NCBI RefSeq assembly: GCF_021869535.1
Contig: NW_026262742.1
Span: forward strand, 434,001-498,000
Direction of reading: 5' to 3'
Length of the DNA: 64,000 nucleotides
Source: Mytilus californianus
Lineage: Eukaryota > Mollusca > Bivalvia > Mytilida > Mytilidae
In this document: positions 23,036 through 34,341 of the stretch, piece after piece
Position numbering within the stretch: position 1 is the stretch's first letter
How the letters are laid out: the number at the start of each line of letters is the position of its first letter
The notes under the pieces: generated by a model
Seen by the model: only the letters and a program-made list of their open reading frames with translations
The model's database searches: none
What the model was told of the DNA's origin: nothing
Made by a program: the position numbers and the translations under genes

Positions 23036-24190
23036 AACAAGAGGCTCTCAAGAGCCTGAATCGCTCACCTGCATTTCATCAGAGAAGATTTTTTAAATGT
23101 TAGCAAACTTGATGAACAAATTGTGTAAAATTGTCTTTAAAGGGCAATAACTCCTTAAGGGGTCAATTGACAATTTTGGTCATATTAACTTTTTTGTAGA
23201 TCTTACTTTGCTGAACATTATTGCTGCTTACAGTTTATATATAGCTATAATAATATTCAAAATAATAACAAAAAACTGCAAAATTTTGTTAAAACTACCA
23301 ATTCGGTGGCAACAACCCAACAATCGGTTGTTCGATTCGTCTGAAAATTTCAGAGCTGATAGATCTTGACCAACTGAACAATTTTACCCCATGTCACATT
23401 TGCTCTAAAAGATTAAGTTTTTGAGATATAAGCCAAAAACTGCATTTGACCCTTATGTTCTATTTTTAGCCATGGCGGCCATGTTTGTCGATGGATACAA
23501 ACTTCGGATACAATTTATAAATAAGATACCCTAAGGAAAATTTAGTTAAAGTTTGAAGGTAATTGGCCCAGTAGTTCCAGATGAGAAGATTTTTAAATGT
23601 TAGCAAACTTGATGAACAAATTGTGTAAAATTGTATTGAAAGGGCAATAACTCCTTAAGGGGTCAATTGACAATTATGGTCATATAAACTTTTTTGTAGA
23701 TCTTACTTTGCTGAATATTATTGCTGCTTACAGTTTATATATATCTATAATAATATTCAAAATAATAACAAAAAACTGCAAAATTTTGTTAAAACAACCA
23801 ATTCGGTGGCAGCAACCCAACAATGGGTTGTTTGATTCGTCTGAAAATTTCAACGCTGATAGATCTTCACCAACTGAACAATTTTACACCATGTCAGATT
23901 TGCTCTAAAAGCTTTAGTTTTTGAGATATAAGCCAAAAACTGCATTTGACCCATATGTTCTATTTTTAGCCATGGCGGCCATGTTTGTCGATGGATCAAA
24001 ATTTCGGATGCAATTTATAAACTAGATACCCTAAGGAACATTTAGTTAAAGTTTGAAGGTATTTGGCCCAGTAGTTTCAGAGGAGAAGATTTTTGAAATA
24101 GTTTACAACGACAGACGACGACGACAGACGACGGACGCCAAGTGATGGCATAAGCTCACATGGGGCCCTTCGGGCCCCGGTGAGCTTAAA
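23036..24190 (+). repeat. Hairpin-ended GCTCAC repeat, full copy with internal ~500 bp duplication
   Basis: The 5' end has a stem-loop, AGGCTCT pairing with AGAGCCT (23042-23057), followed by TCGCTCACCTG. Inside are two ~500 bp tandem units starting near 23081 and 23581, each containing GGGCAATAACTCCTTAAGGG and ATTTTTAGCCATGGCGGCCA. The 3' end has a CGACAGACGACG tract and a strong stem-loop at 24154-24185: GCTCAC and GGGGCCC, loop TTC, GGGCCCC and GTGAGC. No coding capacity. From memory the family is widespread in bivalves; its transposition mechanism is unknown to me. Confidence 0.85.
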
Positions 24191-25022
24191 AGGAAAACAG
24201 ACATATTACCAATTGAATAAAGGAGATTGCTTATCAAAGAGAAGTAAATCTAATAAAAATAATTATAAAATAAATTACATGTAGGAATAGTTTTATGTTA
24301 ATTTCAATATGATTGTCATGTAGTGATTTATTGAACATTACATAAAAAAAAATTAAAATCAATAAACACAAATGGCACACCGAGAAAACAAATATTATAA
24401 TACAATCCTTTTATGATGTTGGCACATTGAGAAAAAAAAGTATAATTATATGATCCTTATATGGCATGTTTAACTTCATGTCACAAATTAAGGCACAGGG
24501 AGCATAACAAAAATATAATAAAAGGCAACAAACACATCAAGGAAATTGTCTTAATACTATGACCGGATGAAAAGCATGTCAATTATTTGGACTATCATCT
24601 TTCTGACTTTAATTATTATATCTTTTAATTGTCATTATTAGCTCAAATATTCCCACACAATTATCTTTTGGTTAAAAATGTATGTTTCTACTAATCCGAT
24701 AATGGACTTCGTATCTACGTGTCAAAGACAGTTTTAGCAGATTATCTAAACAATGGACAATAATTGCTTGATCCGTAGTTACATGTATTTCTTTATTATT
24801 CTGTTTTATATACTTCTTAAAAATAATTTATATTCAGTTTTGGAAAGGTTCTCGAACCGTAAACACCGGACTCAATATTGTAACATCGTTTATATTCTTG
24901 TTGGATCGTTTATTAAATTGTTAAACTTTATACCGACTTGAATCTTCATTTAATACCCAGCAAATAGTCTGGCTATACAGATGCAAAAATGCGTGATATT
25001 TAAAGATAGTATTTACTAATAA
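24191..25022. other. Intergenic, nothing recognised
   Basis: AT-rich sequence, no supported gene or repeat. Confidence 0.5.
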
Positions 25023-25202
25023 ATTACAAGTAAAGTTTTGTTGAATAACAAAAAAATGCACTACAAAATAAAATGGTTAGGGTTTAGTCACAGAGACAAT
25101 ACATGGGAACCGGGAGAAAATATTCCCCCAGAATTAAGACATGATTTTAAAGTTCGCAAAGATCAGACTAAACGTATAAAAGCACGTAAAACAAAGAGAT
25201 AG
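25023..25202 (+). CDS. Orphan chromodomain fragment
   Basis: A short ORF, open from just after a TAA near 25030 with a Met at 25056, ends TAG at 25200-25202. It reads MHYKIKWLGFSHRDNTWEP, then a GENIPPELRHDF helix, then a Lys/Arg-rich end. This is a chromodomain: the aromatic cage positions are present as Tyr of HYKIKW, Trp of KWLGF and Trp of NTWEP, and the beta strands and C-terminal helix are in order. Only the first strand is short. Chromodomains occur in host chromatin proteins and at the C-terminus of some Gypsy and Polinton integrases. The lack of any neighbouring domain and the basic tail favour a detached integrase end, but this is inference. Confidence 0.65.
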   Translation: MTSKVLLNNKKMHYKIKWLGFSHRDNTWEPGENIPPELRHDFKVRKDQTKRIKARKTKR

Positions 25203-25798
25203 AAATGACCCCCCCCCCCCTTATTCTTCTGTAGAATTACACATTATAATTACACATAATTTGTCAAGTTAAATAGCAAAAATTACAAGTATACAAGCCG
25301 TTTTTTTTCCTTGCAATTTGATATATAACAAAATCAAGTATATACAAACGAGTCATATTTTTTTCTCATCCAGTAATGTTAGTATAACAACATTCAAATT
25401 CATATTGGGTTGTCATAGTATATTTGTCGGTAGTTTGGACCTAGTGTTTTTACACAAGTTAATGGTCGTATTAGCAGACAAAGATCAGTGACAATTCATA
25501 CATCAAGTAACAGCAATAACAAAATTGGTGTTATTTTCACGTTCTAACAATGGTATAAGGGGTACAGTCGTACCAAACGTTTGGCATTTCTTTCGACCCC
25601 TTTAGATCATGACTTGGACTCGTCACCCAATTCGTGTTTATAGGAGTGACGATCCTATGATAAAACGATCAAATCTTGAAAAATCATTTTTACTGCTTTT
25701 TGCATTTAAAGAAACCATTGTTATACATTTATTTTATTTCAAAACATGCATGTTTTAAACAACACCACGACACAATGCCATTTGCATAAATTATAGTA
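25203..25798. other. Intergenic, nothing recognised
   Basis: Begins with a 13-base C-run at about 25209. No supported coding or repeat. Confidence 0.5.
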
Positions 25799-26094
25799 CC
25801 CCCACGGGTGACTGGGGAATAGAAGTATTGTCACCATTGGTCTTCCTCCGACCGGCAGTAAAACCCTTGCTTAAGTGGGACGTCCGTTTGGCTGTGCGGG
25901 ATGTACAAATTTGCAGCCACGTCCGGTCAGAATGGGGACGTTAAATCCGATGCCTCGTGTAAAGAGAGTGCCACGCTCTTTGCACGTTAAGAACCCTTGC
26001 AACAACTCTTTGAGGGGTCCGTAGGTGACCTGTTGCAAGGCTAAATTTCTGTCCCTATCCAATATATCCTCATTTCCCGTGGCAGTCTAAATTT
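25799..26094 (+). mobile_element. SINE-like element, 3'-truncated at a LINE junction
   Basis: The copy starts with CCCCC and is normal up to the GGCAGTCTAAATTT block. It then stops abruptly at the interior of a minus-strand LINE reverse transcriptase gene. The tail and any downstream duplication are missing, so a deletion removed the SINE 3' end together with the LINE 3' end. Confidence 0.85.
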
Positions 26095-28307
26095 GTCAGG
26101 TAGATCATTAATAAATATTTTGAAAATATTTGGGCTTAAAACATCACCTTGTCTAACCCCTATAAATGATTTAAAACATGGGGTTATTTCATTATCAATT
26201 TTAACACATAGGTCACTTTTATTATACATATCTTTAATGATAGAATAAAACTTTCCAGTAATATTGTTTGTTAATACCTTATATCTGATACCCTCATGAA
26301 TCACTTTATCAAAAGCCTGTTTAAAATCTACAAAACAGGCAAATAGTTTACCCCCCTTTTTACTAATATATTTATCAATAATGGTTTTTAAAACAAAAAC
26401 ATGATCAGATGGTCTACATATTTTTGAAAATCCAATTTGACATGGATTAATCAATGATTCTTTTACCAAAAAATGATCAAGTCTGTTATTCAAAACAGAG
26501 TTAAATAATTTACCAACACAAGAATTAATGGCAATGCCACGATAATTATCTGTTTTACTTGAATCACCAGACTTAAAAACAGCAGATAAATAAACTGATG
26601 ACCACTGCATTGGATATATACCAGATGAAAATACATGGTTAAAAAGTTTCTGAATTAAAGGTTTTAGAACTAAACTTCCTGCCTTTAGCATCTCATTAGG
26701 TATACCATCCAGACCTGATGCTTTACCACTTTTGAGTTTAGATATTGATTCAAATATTTCTTTAGTAGAGAATCTATAATCTAATTCACAGAAAGTTTTA
26801 TTTTTTTTCCATATTTTCTATTTTAGAATTAATTTCTTTAATTCTTGTCTCACTGATTGAAGGAGATTTATTCAAATCTGAAAAATGATTAAACCAGGCT
26901 ACTGATTCTACCAACTTTTCTTTACTATCATCTGTAGACTCCTTTAAAGAATTAATAAGTTTCCAGTATTGTTTTGGATCAGAATCTCTTAGATTATCAA
27001 GACTATTCAGGATGGACTGTTTAAATGTGCGCATTTTATATTTACACAATTTCTTATATTCTCTGTTGCATTTATAATATGAACCTCTGATGATAGGATC
27101 ATACGGAAATTTTGACAATAATTCACCTTTTGATACTAGAGTTTTCCTCTTTACACCTAAATCAGAATCAAACCATTTACAATTAGGTCTTCTTTTTTTA
27201 CATGATTTATTGCGAAAAATATTTGCCTTTGAAGCAGCAACATTTATAATATTTAAAATCAGAAACTGCTCTCTCTGAATCTTCATTGTCATAATCATGA
27301 TTCATAAAATTATTTAAAAGAGTTTTGCAAACAGGGTGGCAAAGTGCATCTTGAAATTTACTGGTTGATGATTTTGTCCACTTATAACCACCTGGAAATG
27401 CATGCATTTTAAATTTATTAACAAATAAATGTGAAGAATAAGTTGCTAAAATTCCAAAAGACAACTTACAATGACAATCTGAAAAATTTGGGATGAAATC
27501 AGATATTTTGAAAGATAAAATTTTAGGTAAAAGTGCTTCTGAAACAATAACATAATCTACAACACTAGATCCTGTGGGTTTATGGCATGTAAATTTACCA
27601 TACAAATCACCCAATACTCTTCCATTTAAAATTCTCATTTTTGTAGATATACATAAATCTAATAACTGTTTACCTCTTACATCAACCTTACTATCGTAAC
27701 TATGTCTTACATCTTGAATAGTATCACAATCATAATCATCATATATAGGTAAATGAGTATCATAAACATCATTTTGTATAAAATCTGGCTCTGATCCTGA
27801 CCGAGCATTCAAATCACCACATAATATAATATCTCCCAACTGTTTATATTTGCATGTTATATCCCTTTCAATACTGTCTAATACATCATCATCAGACTGA
27901 TGTAAATAACTTGACATACTTGGAATTATATAGGCTAGACACAGAAATATATCATTTGTTAGATTAAAAAAGTTCTTATTCAGTTTAATCCACTGATAAT
28001 CTTTACTGGTATTTTGCAAAATTTGTATGCCTGGACGAATAATATTCTTTATTAGTATACCAAGGCCCCCATAAAATCTTGAATTTGAGGACTGTATTCT
28101 ACAAACTGGGAAAAAATTGTATCCCTCAACACTAATAGGGGTGTTATATCCCAAATGTGTTTCTGTCAATAGTATAATATCATGCTGAATGATCTGTTTT
28201 AGAAATGAAGGGTCGTGTAATTTGTTGTAGGATTTAGAAATTAAGCCCCCAACATTCCAAACACAAAAAGATAAATTAGATAATAGAATATTTTTGTGCT
28301 TATTCAT
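26095..28307 (-). pseudogene. LINE A ORF2: endonuclease and reverse transcriptase (CR1/L2-like)
   Basis: The gene begins at 28307 with an APE-type endonuclease: NVGGL, ILLTETHLG (catalytic Glu), the YGGLGILIK block, GDLNARSG (Asp and Asn), VVDYVIVS (Asp) and SDCHCKL (Asp-His). This nicks target DNA for reverse transcription. A linker follows, then reverse transcriptase: AVFKSGDSSKTDNYRGI, IGFSKICRPSDHVF, FVDFKQAFDKV (motif A) and GVRQGDVLSPNIFKIFIND (motif B). The sequence stops there, before the YxDD motif, at a junction with a SINE copy. Frame changes occur at about 27207-27298 and in an A-run near 26805. The element belongs to the jockey superfamily; a CR1/L2-like clade is my best guess. 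Confidence 0.9.
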
Positions 28308-28561
28308 TACTTCAATTTAATATTTAAGAAATAGTGTTGTTAAAATGTGTACTAAAATATTCAAGTAATTTGGGAGAAAAATAAAAACTTGTGTAATTCA
28401 CAAGATGTTATATCAAATATACACACACACAAAAAAATAAAAAATAATCCCAAACAAATATGCTAAGTTGAAAACTAAATTCAAATAAAGTTATACAATA
28501 CAATGTATAGCTATAAATGTAAGTATATATTTGGCAGAAATTAACGCTTTGCCTTTAAATG

Positions 28562-30605
28562 TTAATATCCCCTGCGGTTATAACCACGATTGCCTCGAAA
28601 CTGATGATTATTCCCTCCTTCGCCTCTATACCGCTGGCCTCGGCCTCTGTTGTACATATACTGTTGCGAATCATCATCAGGCACAAAATCATTTGTATTG
28701 TCACGTTGGACTCTAGGCGGTGTATAATTGTATTGGTTAACGTTTCGTTTCATGGGAGTTCTCGGGGGGAGGCCAAGAATCCTGTCAATGGTGTCTCTAA
28801 TATTAGATGCCAACATTTTAGTTCCATTATATGAAAGATGATAATTATCGTTAGGGTCCAAATATTTTTGGAGAGCACTCCCTTTAAATGCCATATTGCT
28901 ATTGTAACATAGCTCTACATTTGATTTATTCCTGAATTCTTCCTTTGCCATCAAACTCAAAATCTGAGCTTTATTGTTCAAAGACTCCTCGTCGGCTCTT
29001 GGAGTTGGGAGAGATATTACTATTTTTGCATCTTCAAATTTCTCTCTGGCACGATCAATAATAGAACCTAGATATTCAATGCTGTTTTCATTTGGAGCAG
29101 TTCGAACAGCATTTGATAAAGAATGTAAAACTAAAATATCCGGTGTAACCTCTAGCTCCTGTATAACATGATCAGTTTGCTCTAATGTGAATGCCTCATG
29201 TTTTTCTGCAGAGTATTTGGAAGAAAGTTTATTTGGGTCAATCCCTTTAATGTTGGATGTACCAATTAAAACAACATGTTTTGTATTTCTTGATTTAGGC
29301 TGTTTTGGTTTCACTTCCTTGAAATTGTTTGTATTGTCTTGACTCAAATGTAATTTTAGACTTAGTACTTCATCTTCTTTGTGTTTCAAATTTTCGGATA
29401 CTGAATCAAAAGCTGAAGCCATTTCTTCAATTTTACTGATCTTATCATTTAACTTAGTTTGTAGGTCAGAAATGTCACCTTGTAAGTCTTTAATTCTCTT
29501 GTCCTGAGAATTTTTTTGTAGCTCCATTTGGGATTTTTGAGTTTCAATTTTAGATTTCCAACATTCAATATTAATGGCAGATGTGTTTTTAAACTCATTA
29601 ACAGATGACTTTAAGATGATATTTTCTTTTTCAAGAGAGACTATTTTTCAAGAGAGACTATGCGAGCAGCAAGTTTGTCATTATCACTTGTAGGTTTAAG
29701 TATGGTAGTAATTGTATCTTGCAACATTTTAAAATTGTTGTTGGTTGTTTCTATAGATTGATTGTAATAATGCTCCATCAATTGAAATTTCGAATTGAAT
29801 AAATCAGATTGCTGCGTACAAATTTTGTCAAGCGCCAATGTGAAACTGGCCTTCATCCTACTAAATATCTGATCTGGCTGAAAATGCGCAACATTCATAT
29901 CTGATTGACTTATATTGTTGTTTCATGCACCTGACCGAATTTGTCTTTTGTAACTATACTATCGTTATGAGATGCTGAATCTTTGTTGTTATTTGTGTCA
30001 ATCAATGTTGATATTTGTTTAATATTTGTTTGATCACTTTAGTCGGTTTCACTTCCACACTGGCTTGTGTTGATTTTACACGACCCAGACTTGTCTGTGT
30101 TAGTTGCCATATAAATTACGTTAACCAGCTTGACTAGGACTGGGAAATCTTTATCTACGAAAGTATCTTTATGGTTGCCTTGTACTTGCACTAAGCCTGT
30201 GTTTATAAATAGGGTGATTTTGTACAATAAAGAATTAACAACATCTGCTTTTGTTGATATTTCTACACAGATGGATTTATTTCCAGAATTCTTTGTAGAC
30301 CAGTTTTCCGGGTCATCAAACCAACTGACTACATACTCAGGCGATTTACCATAGTGTTCATAATACAAAAGCGATAGACTTTTGATCCAAGGTGCTAGCT
30401 TTGGGTGAGGAATACGAAATGCTATCATGTGTGCTGCCTCATCATACAAATGTGTATCAATTTCTTCAGTAAGAGCACGCTTGCCTTTGGGACCAGATGG
30501 TACATTGAATTTTGTTGGTAAACAAGTTACAGGGTAGTCACAGTAAACACTAGTTAAGGTGATATCATTGTTTGAGATCAGATGTTCAACATCTATGTCC
30601 GCCAT
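28562..30605 (-). pseudogene. LINE A ORF1: N-terminal domain, coiled coil, SGNH esterase-like, RGG tail
   Basis: Three open pieces (30605-30039, 29898-29641, 29527-28562) are consecutive parts of one protein. The first starts MADIDVEHLISNNDITLTSV and has no family I can name. The middle part is a coiled coil. The last part has an SGNH-hydrolase-like fold: VVLIGTSNIKGI at block I, ILVLHSLSNAV mid-domain, and DNYHLSYNG at the Asp-His block. It ends in a glycine/arginine RNA-binding-like tail (NRGRGQRYRGEGG). Esterase-like ORF1 proteins are known in CR1-type LINEs. Breaks are a TAA at 30039-30041, a frameshift near 29915, and a 17 bp tandem duplication at 29629-29662 that shifts the frame. ORF2 starts about 255 bp downstream. 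Confidence 0.8.
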
Positions 30606-31314
30606 GTTTTTTTCCTCTCTACGCGTTCATGTAAGTTAATGTATAATGCTTGCAAGAATCAATTATAGGTCATAAAACCATTGTTAATTAGTGTTATTAC
30701 CACTTCATTTCTTTAAATAACTATATTACTTTGGTAACAATCTTCAAATTCCGAAGCAATTAAGATTTTTACCGGCGCTCACTGGAGGCTGCCATTACAA
30801 ATCAGGGGAGGTAATATACATATTTGACAATAAAAATATTGTTAACTTTGGGTTTACCTTACGTTTGAGTGTAAAATTTAAAACGCTTATATTCAACATC
30901 AATATGAGAAATCAGTTCTAGATTTTTATGAATGCCGAGTATCTTTAAACGGAAGAGCGTTATGTATATTTTAACATCACATTTAATAAAATTTAAAATC
31001 CAAGAACAAGAAACGTAAAAGTTATTTTGTCGTCTACCTGTAAAATAACAGAACTCGCCATGTCTGCATAGATAAGTAATTCGGCTTAATTAATTTTGTT
31101 AACTATTATGAGACTTGTAGTGCTAGCAGTTTAATCTTCATTTTTAATTAAGCATGTATGTTTTTAGATGAGTTCTATATATCTTTACTCTCACAAACCA
31201 AATTACCAAGGTATAGAGATAAAGTTCCAGATACAACAAATCAGATGAGCCATCATACAGGTAGCCTAAAAATAACTTTGACGTTTCTAGTTCTCAGGTT
31301 TAATATTAATATTT
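30606..31314. other. Upstream flank/5' UTR of LINE A and spacer
   Basis: No coding is supported. The part next to 30605 is the likely 5' UTR of LINE A, reading leftward. At 31258-31300 there is a unit of the TAACTTTGACGTT repeat, cut by the LINE B insertion. Confidence 0.45.
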
Positions 31315-31508
31315 AACCAACTGACTACATACTCAGGCGATTTACCATAGTGTTCATAATACAAAAGCGATAGACTTTTGATCCAAGGTGCTAGCTTTGG
31401 GTGAGGAATACGAAATGCTATCATGTGTGCTGCCTCATCATACAAATGTGTATCAATTTCTTCAGTAAGAGCACGCTTGCCTTTGGGACCAGATGGTACA
31501 ATGAATTT
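31315..31508 (-). repeat. Duplicate of LINE A ORF1 segment at the 5' end of LINE B
   Basis: Bases 31315-31500 are identical, as read by eye, to 30319-30504 in the same orientation, with a further 8 bases matching at 7. The segment codes (minus strand) for part of the first ORF1 domain. It ends exactly where sense-strand reverse transcriptase sequence of LINE B begins, so the two are in opposite coding orientation. Confidence 0.9.
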
Positions 31509-33748
31509 CGGTCAAAATTTAGACGACTTTGTAAATATGAAGAAAAAACATATAAAAGAAAAATATGCTCTGAACTCAGTAACACCTGTGAAAAGAATCC
31601 CAAGGTTTTCTGGAAGATTTTGAACAAACTTAGTAAGCAGTCAAAAGTAAAAGATAAATCTGCTAATGATATTCCCCAAAAAGATTTTATTAAATTTTAT
31701 AAAAATCTTAACAAGTCTGATCATGAGTATAATGATCACCAAAGCAATGTAGTACACAAATTTGAATCACTAAAAGCTAATTTAAATTATTCTGTTATAT
31801 CAGATGAAATAAACACAGAAATAAATACAGATGAAATAGTAAAAGCTATAAGATTGCTCCGTAATGGTAAGAGTTCATCTGCTGATATGATCTCAAATGA
31901 AATGTTGAAAAATGTTATACCAGTATTAATTAAACCACTTCATAAATTATTTAATTTTATTTTTACTAGTGGAAATTTTCCAAAGACCTGGAATGAAAGT
32001 TTTCTAGTTCTTCTCCACAAAAAGGGAAACAAATTTGACCCTGGAAATTATAGGGGCATATCCATCAGTTCCAACCTTGGCAAGCTGTTTAATAAAGTTA
32101 TCTATAACAGACTTATGAACTTCATAAATAGTAAAAACTTAATCAGCAAAAATCAGATTGGTTTTAAAGAAAATAGTCGCACTGCTGATCACATATTTAC
32201 ACTAAAATCAGTAATTGATCATTATAAACAACAAAACAAAAAGGTTTTTGCAGCTTTTATCGATCTCAAAAAGCCTTTGACACAGTTTGGCGAATAGGAT
32301 TGTTTTATAAACTTTTGATACACGATATTCCAAATAGAATTTTTAGAATTGTTTATTCAATGTATACTGACTCAGTATGCAGAATCAAGTTTTCAAATGG
32401 ACTCAGTTCAGCATTTTTATCTGAGCGAGGAGTAAAACAAGGAGATGTACTGAGCCCTGTACTTTTTAATTATTATATTAATGACCTCACTAATGATTTA
32501 ATCAATTGTAATTCTGATCCCGTTGTAATTGGGGACTTTTCTTTAAATATTCTTCTTTATGCAGATGATATTTTTTTATTGTCTGAAAGTAAAAAAGGAC
32601 TACAAAACAGTCTTAATGCTTTATATGATTATCGTGACTGTTGGAAACTACAAGTTAACACAGATAAGTCCAAAGTTATTGTATTTAATTCAAATGGTAA
32701 AACCTTTTTGGACGAATTTACTTACAATGATTCTTGTATTGAAACTGTTAGTCATTACTCTTATTTAGGTATTGTAATAAAATGTAATGGTAATTTCAAT
32801 TTAGCCATTAATACTCTTATGGAAAAGGCAAGAAAAGCCTATTTCAAAATAAAGAAAACTGTTGGTCTGAATAATCCATGTAGACTACTTGAAAAACTGT
32901 TTGATACATTAATATCACCTATACTTATGTACTGTTGTGAAATTTGGGGTGTTTACTCATCCTTAAGGGACTCTGAACCTTTTGAAAAACTACACATTAA
33001 ATTTATCAAAGAAGCACTTGGTGTTCATTGCAAGGCTTCAAATGATGCTTGTCGTGCTGAGCTTGGTCGAATTCCACTCAAAAATAAAATTATATTTTCA
33101 AGCATAAATTTTTTAGAGCATATACTTTCATCAGAAAATACACTTGTAAATCAAATTTTCTGTGCAACAAGGTTGTCAAACCCCTGGATCAAAAAAACTA
33201 AATGCACTTTACAAAAATTAGGATATTCATATCTTGTAGAAAAAAGTTGTTTAACAAAGCAGCACTTGGGACAAGTAAAACAAAGAATTTATGATCAGTG
33301 CTAGCAAAATCAAAATGCAAACATACAGGAATCTTCTAAACTCAGTTTCTTTCGTCGAGTCTACAAAATGGGTCAAAGACCATCATATGTTGATTCACTA
33401 AACAATGTAAATGATAGAGCAGCAATATGCAAAATACGCATAAGTGCACATTCTTTAATGATTGAAAGGGGAAGACATCTTAATATTCCTAGAGAGGAAA
33501 GATACTGTCCTGTCTGTAAAAATGGGGAAATTGAGGATGAACAACATTTCTTATTACAATGTAATAGATTTACCTCAAAACGAGAAATATTAGAAAATAA
33601 AATAAATGTTATATTTAAAATACAGCGTAACATTACCACTAATGATAAAATATCTCTATTGGTTAACAATAGCTCAGCATTATTACTAAGACTGTCTTCC
33701 TCTTTCATATCAGAGTGTCTAAATATAAGAAATAGTGAAGTAATATGA
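31509..33748 (+). pseudogene. LINE B ORF2: reverse transcriptase and C-terminal zinc region
   Basis: The 5' part of ORF2, including the endonuclease, is missing. The remaining gene has LLHKKGNKFDPGNYRGISI, then IGFKENSRTADHIFTLKSV, motif A (AAFIDLKK, then a frameshift from loss of a base in an A-run near 32272), motif B GVKQGDVLSPVLFNYYIND, and the catalytic LLYADDIFLL. The thumb follows with SHYSYLGIVI. A single TAG at 33302-33304 breaks the frame before the C-terminal zinc-like region, which has ISAHSLMIERGRH, YCPVCKNGEIEDEQHFLLQC. The stop is at 33748. It resembles LINE A in order but only distantly in sequence, so it is a different family of the same superfamily. With two lesions it is fairly recent. 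Confidence 0.9.
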
Positions 33749-34341
33749 ATCACCAATATGTAACTTTTCATTCTATAATGATATGTTATCATGTAACTTT
33801 TCATTCTACCATGACCCCCAAGGATGACTGGGGAATAGAAGTATGGTCACCATTGGTCTTCCTCCGACCGGCAGTAAAACCCGTGCTAAAGTGGGGCGTC
33901 CGTTTGGCTGTGCGGGATGTACAAATTTGCAGCCACGTCCGGTCAGAATGGGGACGTTAAATCCGATGCCTCGTGTAAAGAGAGTGCCACGCTCTTTGCA
34001 CGTTAAGAACCCTTGCAACAACTCTTTGAGGGGTCCGTAGGTGACCTGCTGCAAGGCTAAATTTCTGTTCCTATCCAATATACCCTCATTTCCCGTGGTA
34101 GTCTAAATTTCTCCGACCTTAATCCCGGACGCCCCTATTACAGAACCTACCTATTGTATTTATTGTTAATTTGTTCTCGTCCTGAATATGCATGAAATAT
34201 TTGCCACTGGACGTTAAGCAACCAACAATCAATCAATCAATCATTCTACCATGTCAATTAATATAATTATATGTATGCAATAGGTCTTAACCATTTATTG
34301 TTAATGAGTTTGTGCCAATAAAATATTTGTATTTGTATTTA
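33749..34341 (+). mobile_element. LINE B 3' UTR and tail, split by a SINE
   Basis: After the ORF2 stop the 3' UTR contains two copies of TGTAACTTTTCATTCTA. It is interrupted at 33813 by a SINE-like element, resumes at 34241, and ends in AATAAAATATTTGTATTTG plus a few bases. A short TATTTG tandem tail of this kind is typical of CR1/L2-type elements. Confidence 0.7.
33814..34240 (+). mobile_element. SINE-like element in LINE B 3' UTR
   Basis: A full copy with a 13 bp duplication, TCATTCTACCATG, at 33801-33813 and 34241-34253. It is inserted in the LINE B tail, so it is younger than LINE B. The 65-codon plus-strand frame is intact (33843-34040). Confidence 0.95.

Noticed and set aside
24154-24185. 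Rho-independent terminator
   Set aside because: The GC hairpin is the end of a bivalve repeat in eukaryotic DNA; a bacterial terminator makes no sense here.
23036-24190. Helitron assignment
   Set aside because: The 3' hairpin is suggestive, but the bases after it are not consistently CTRR, and the 5' TC end and A-T target were not established.
33373-33804. 143-codon minus-strand ORF
   Set aside because: Antisense shadow of the LINE B zinc region.
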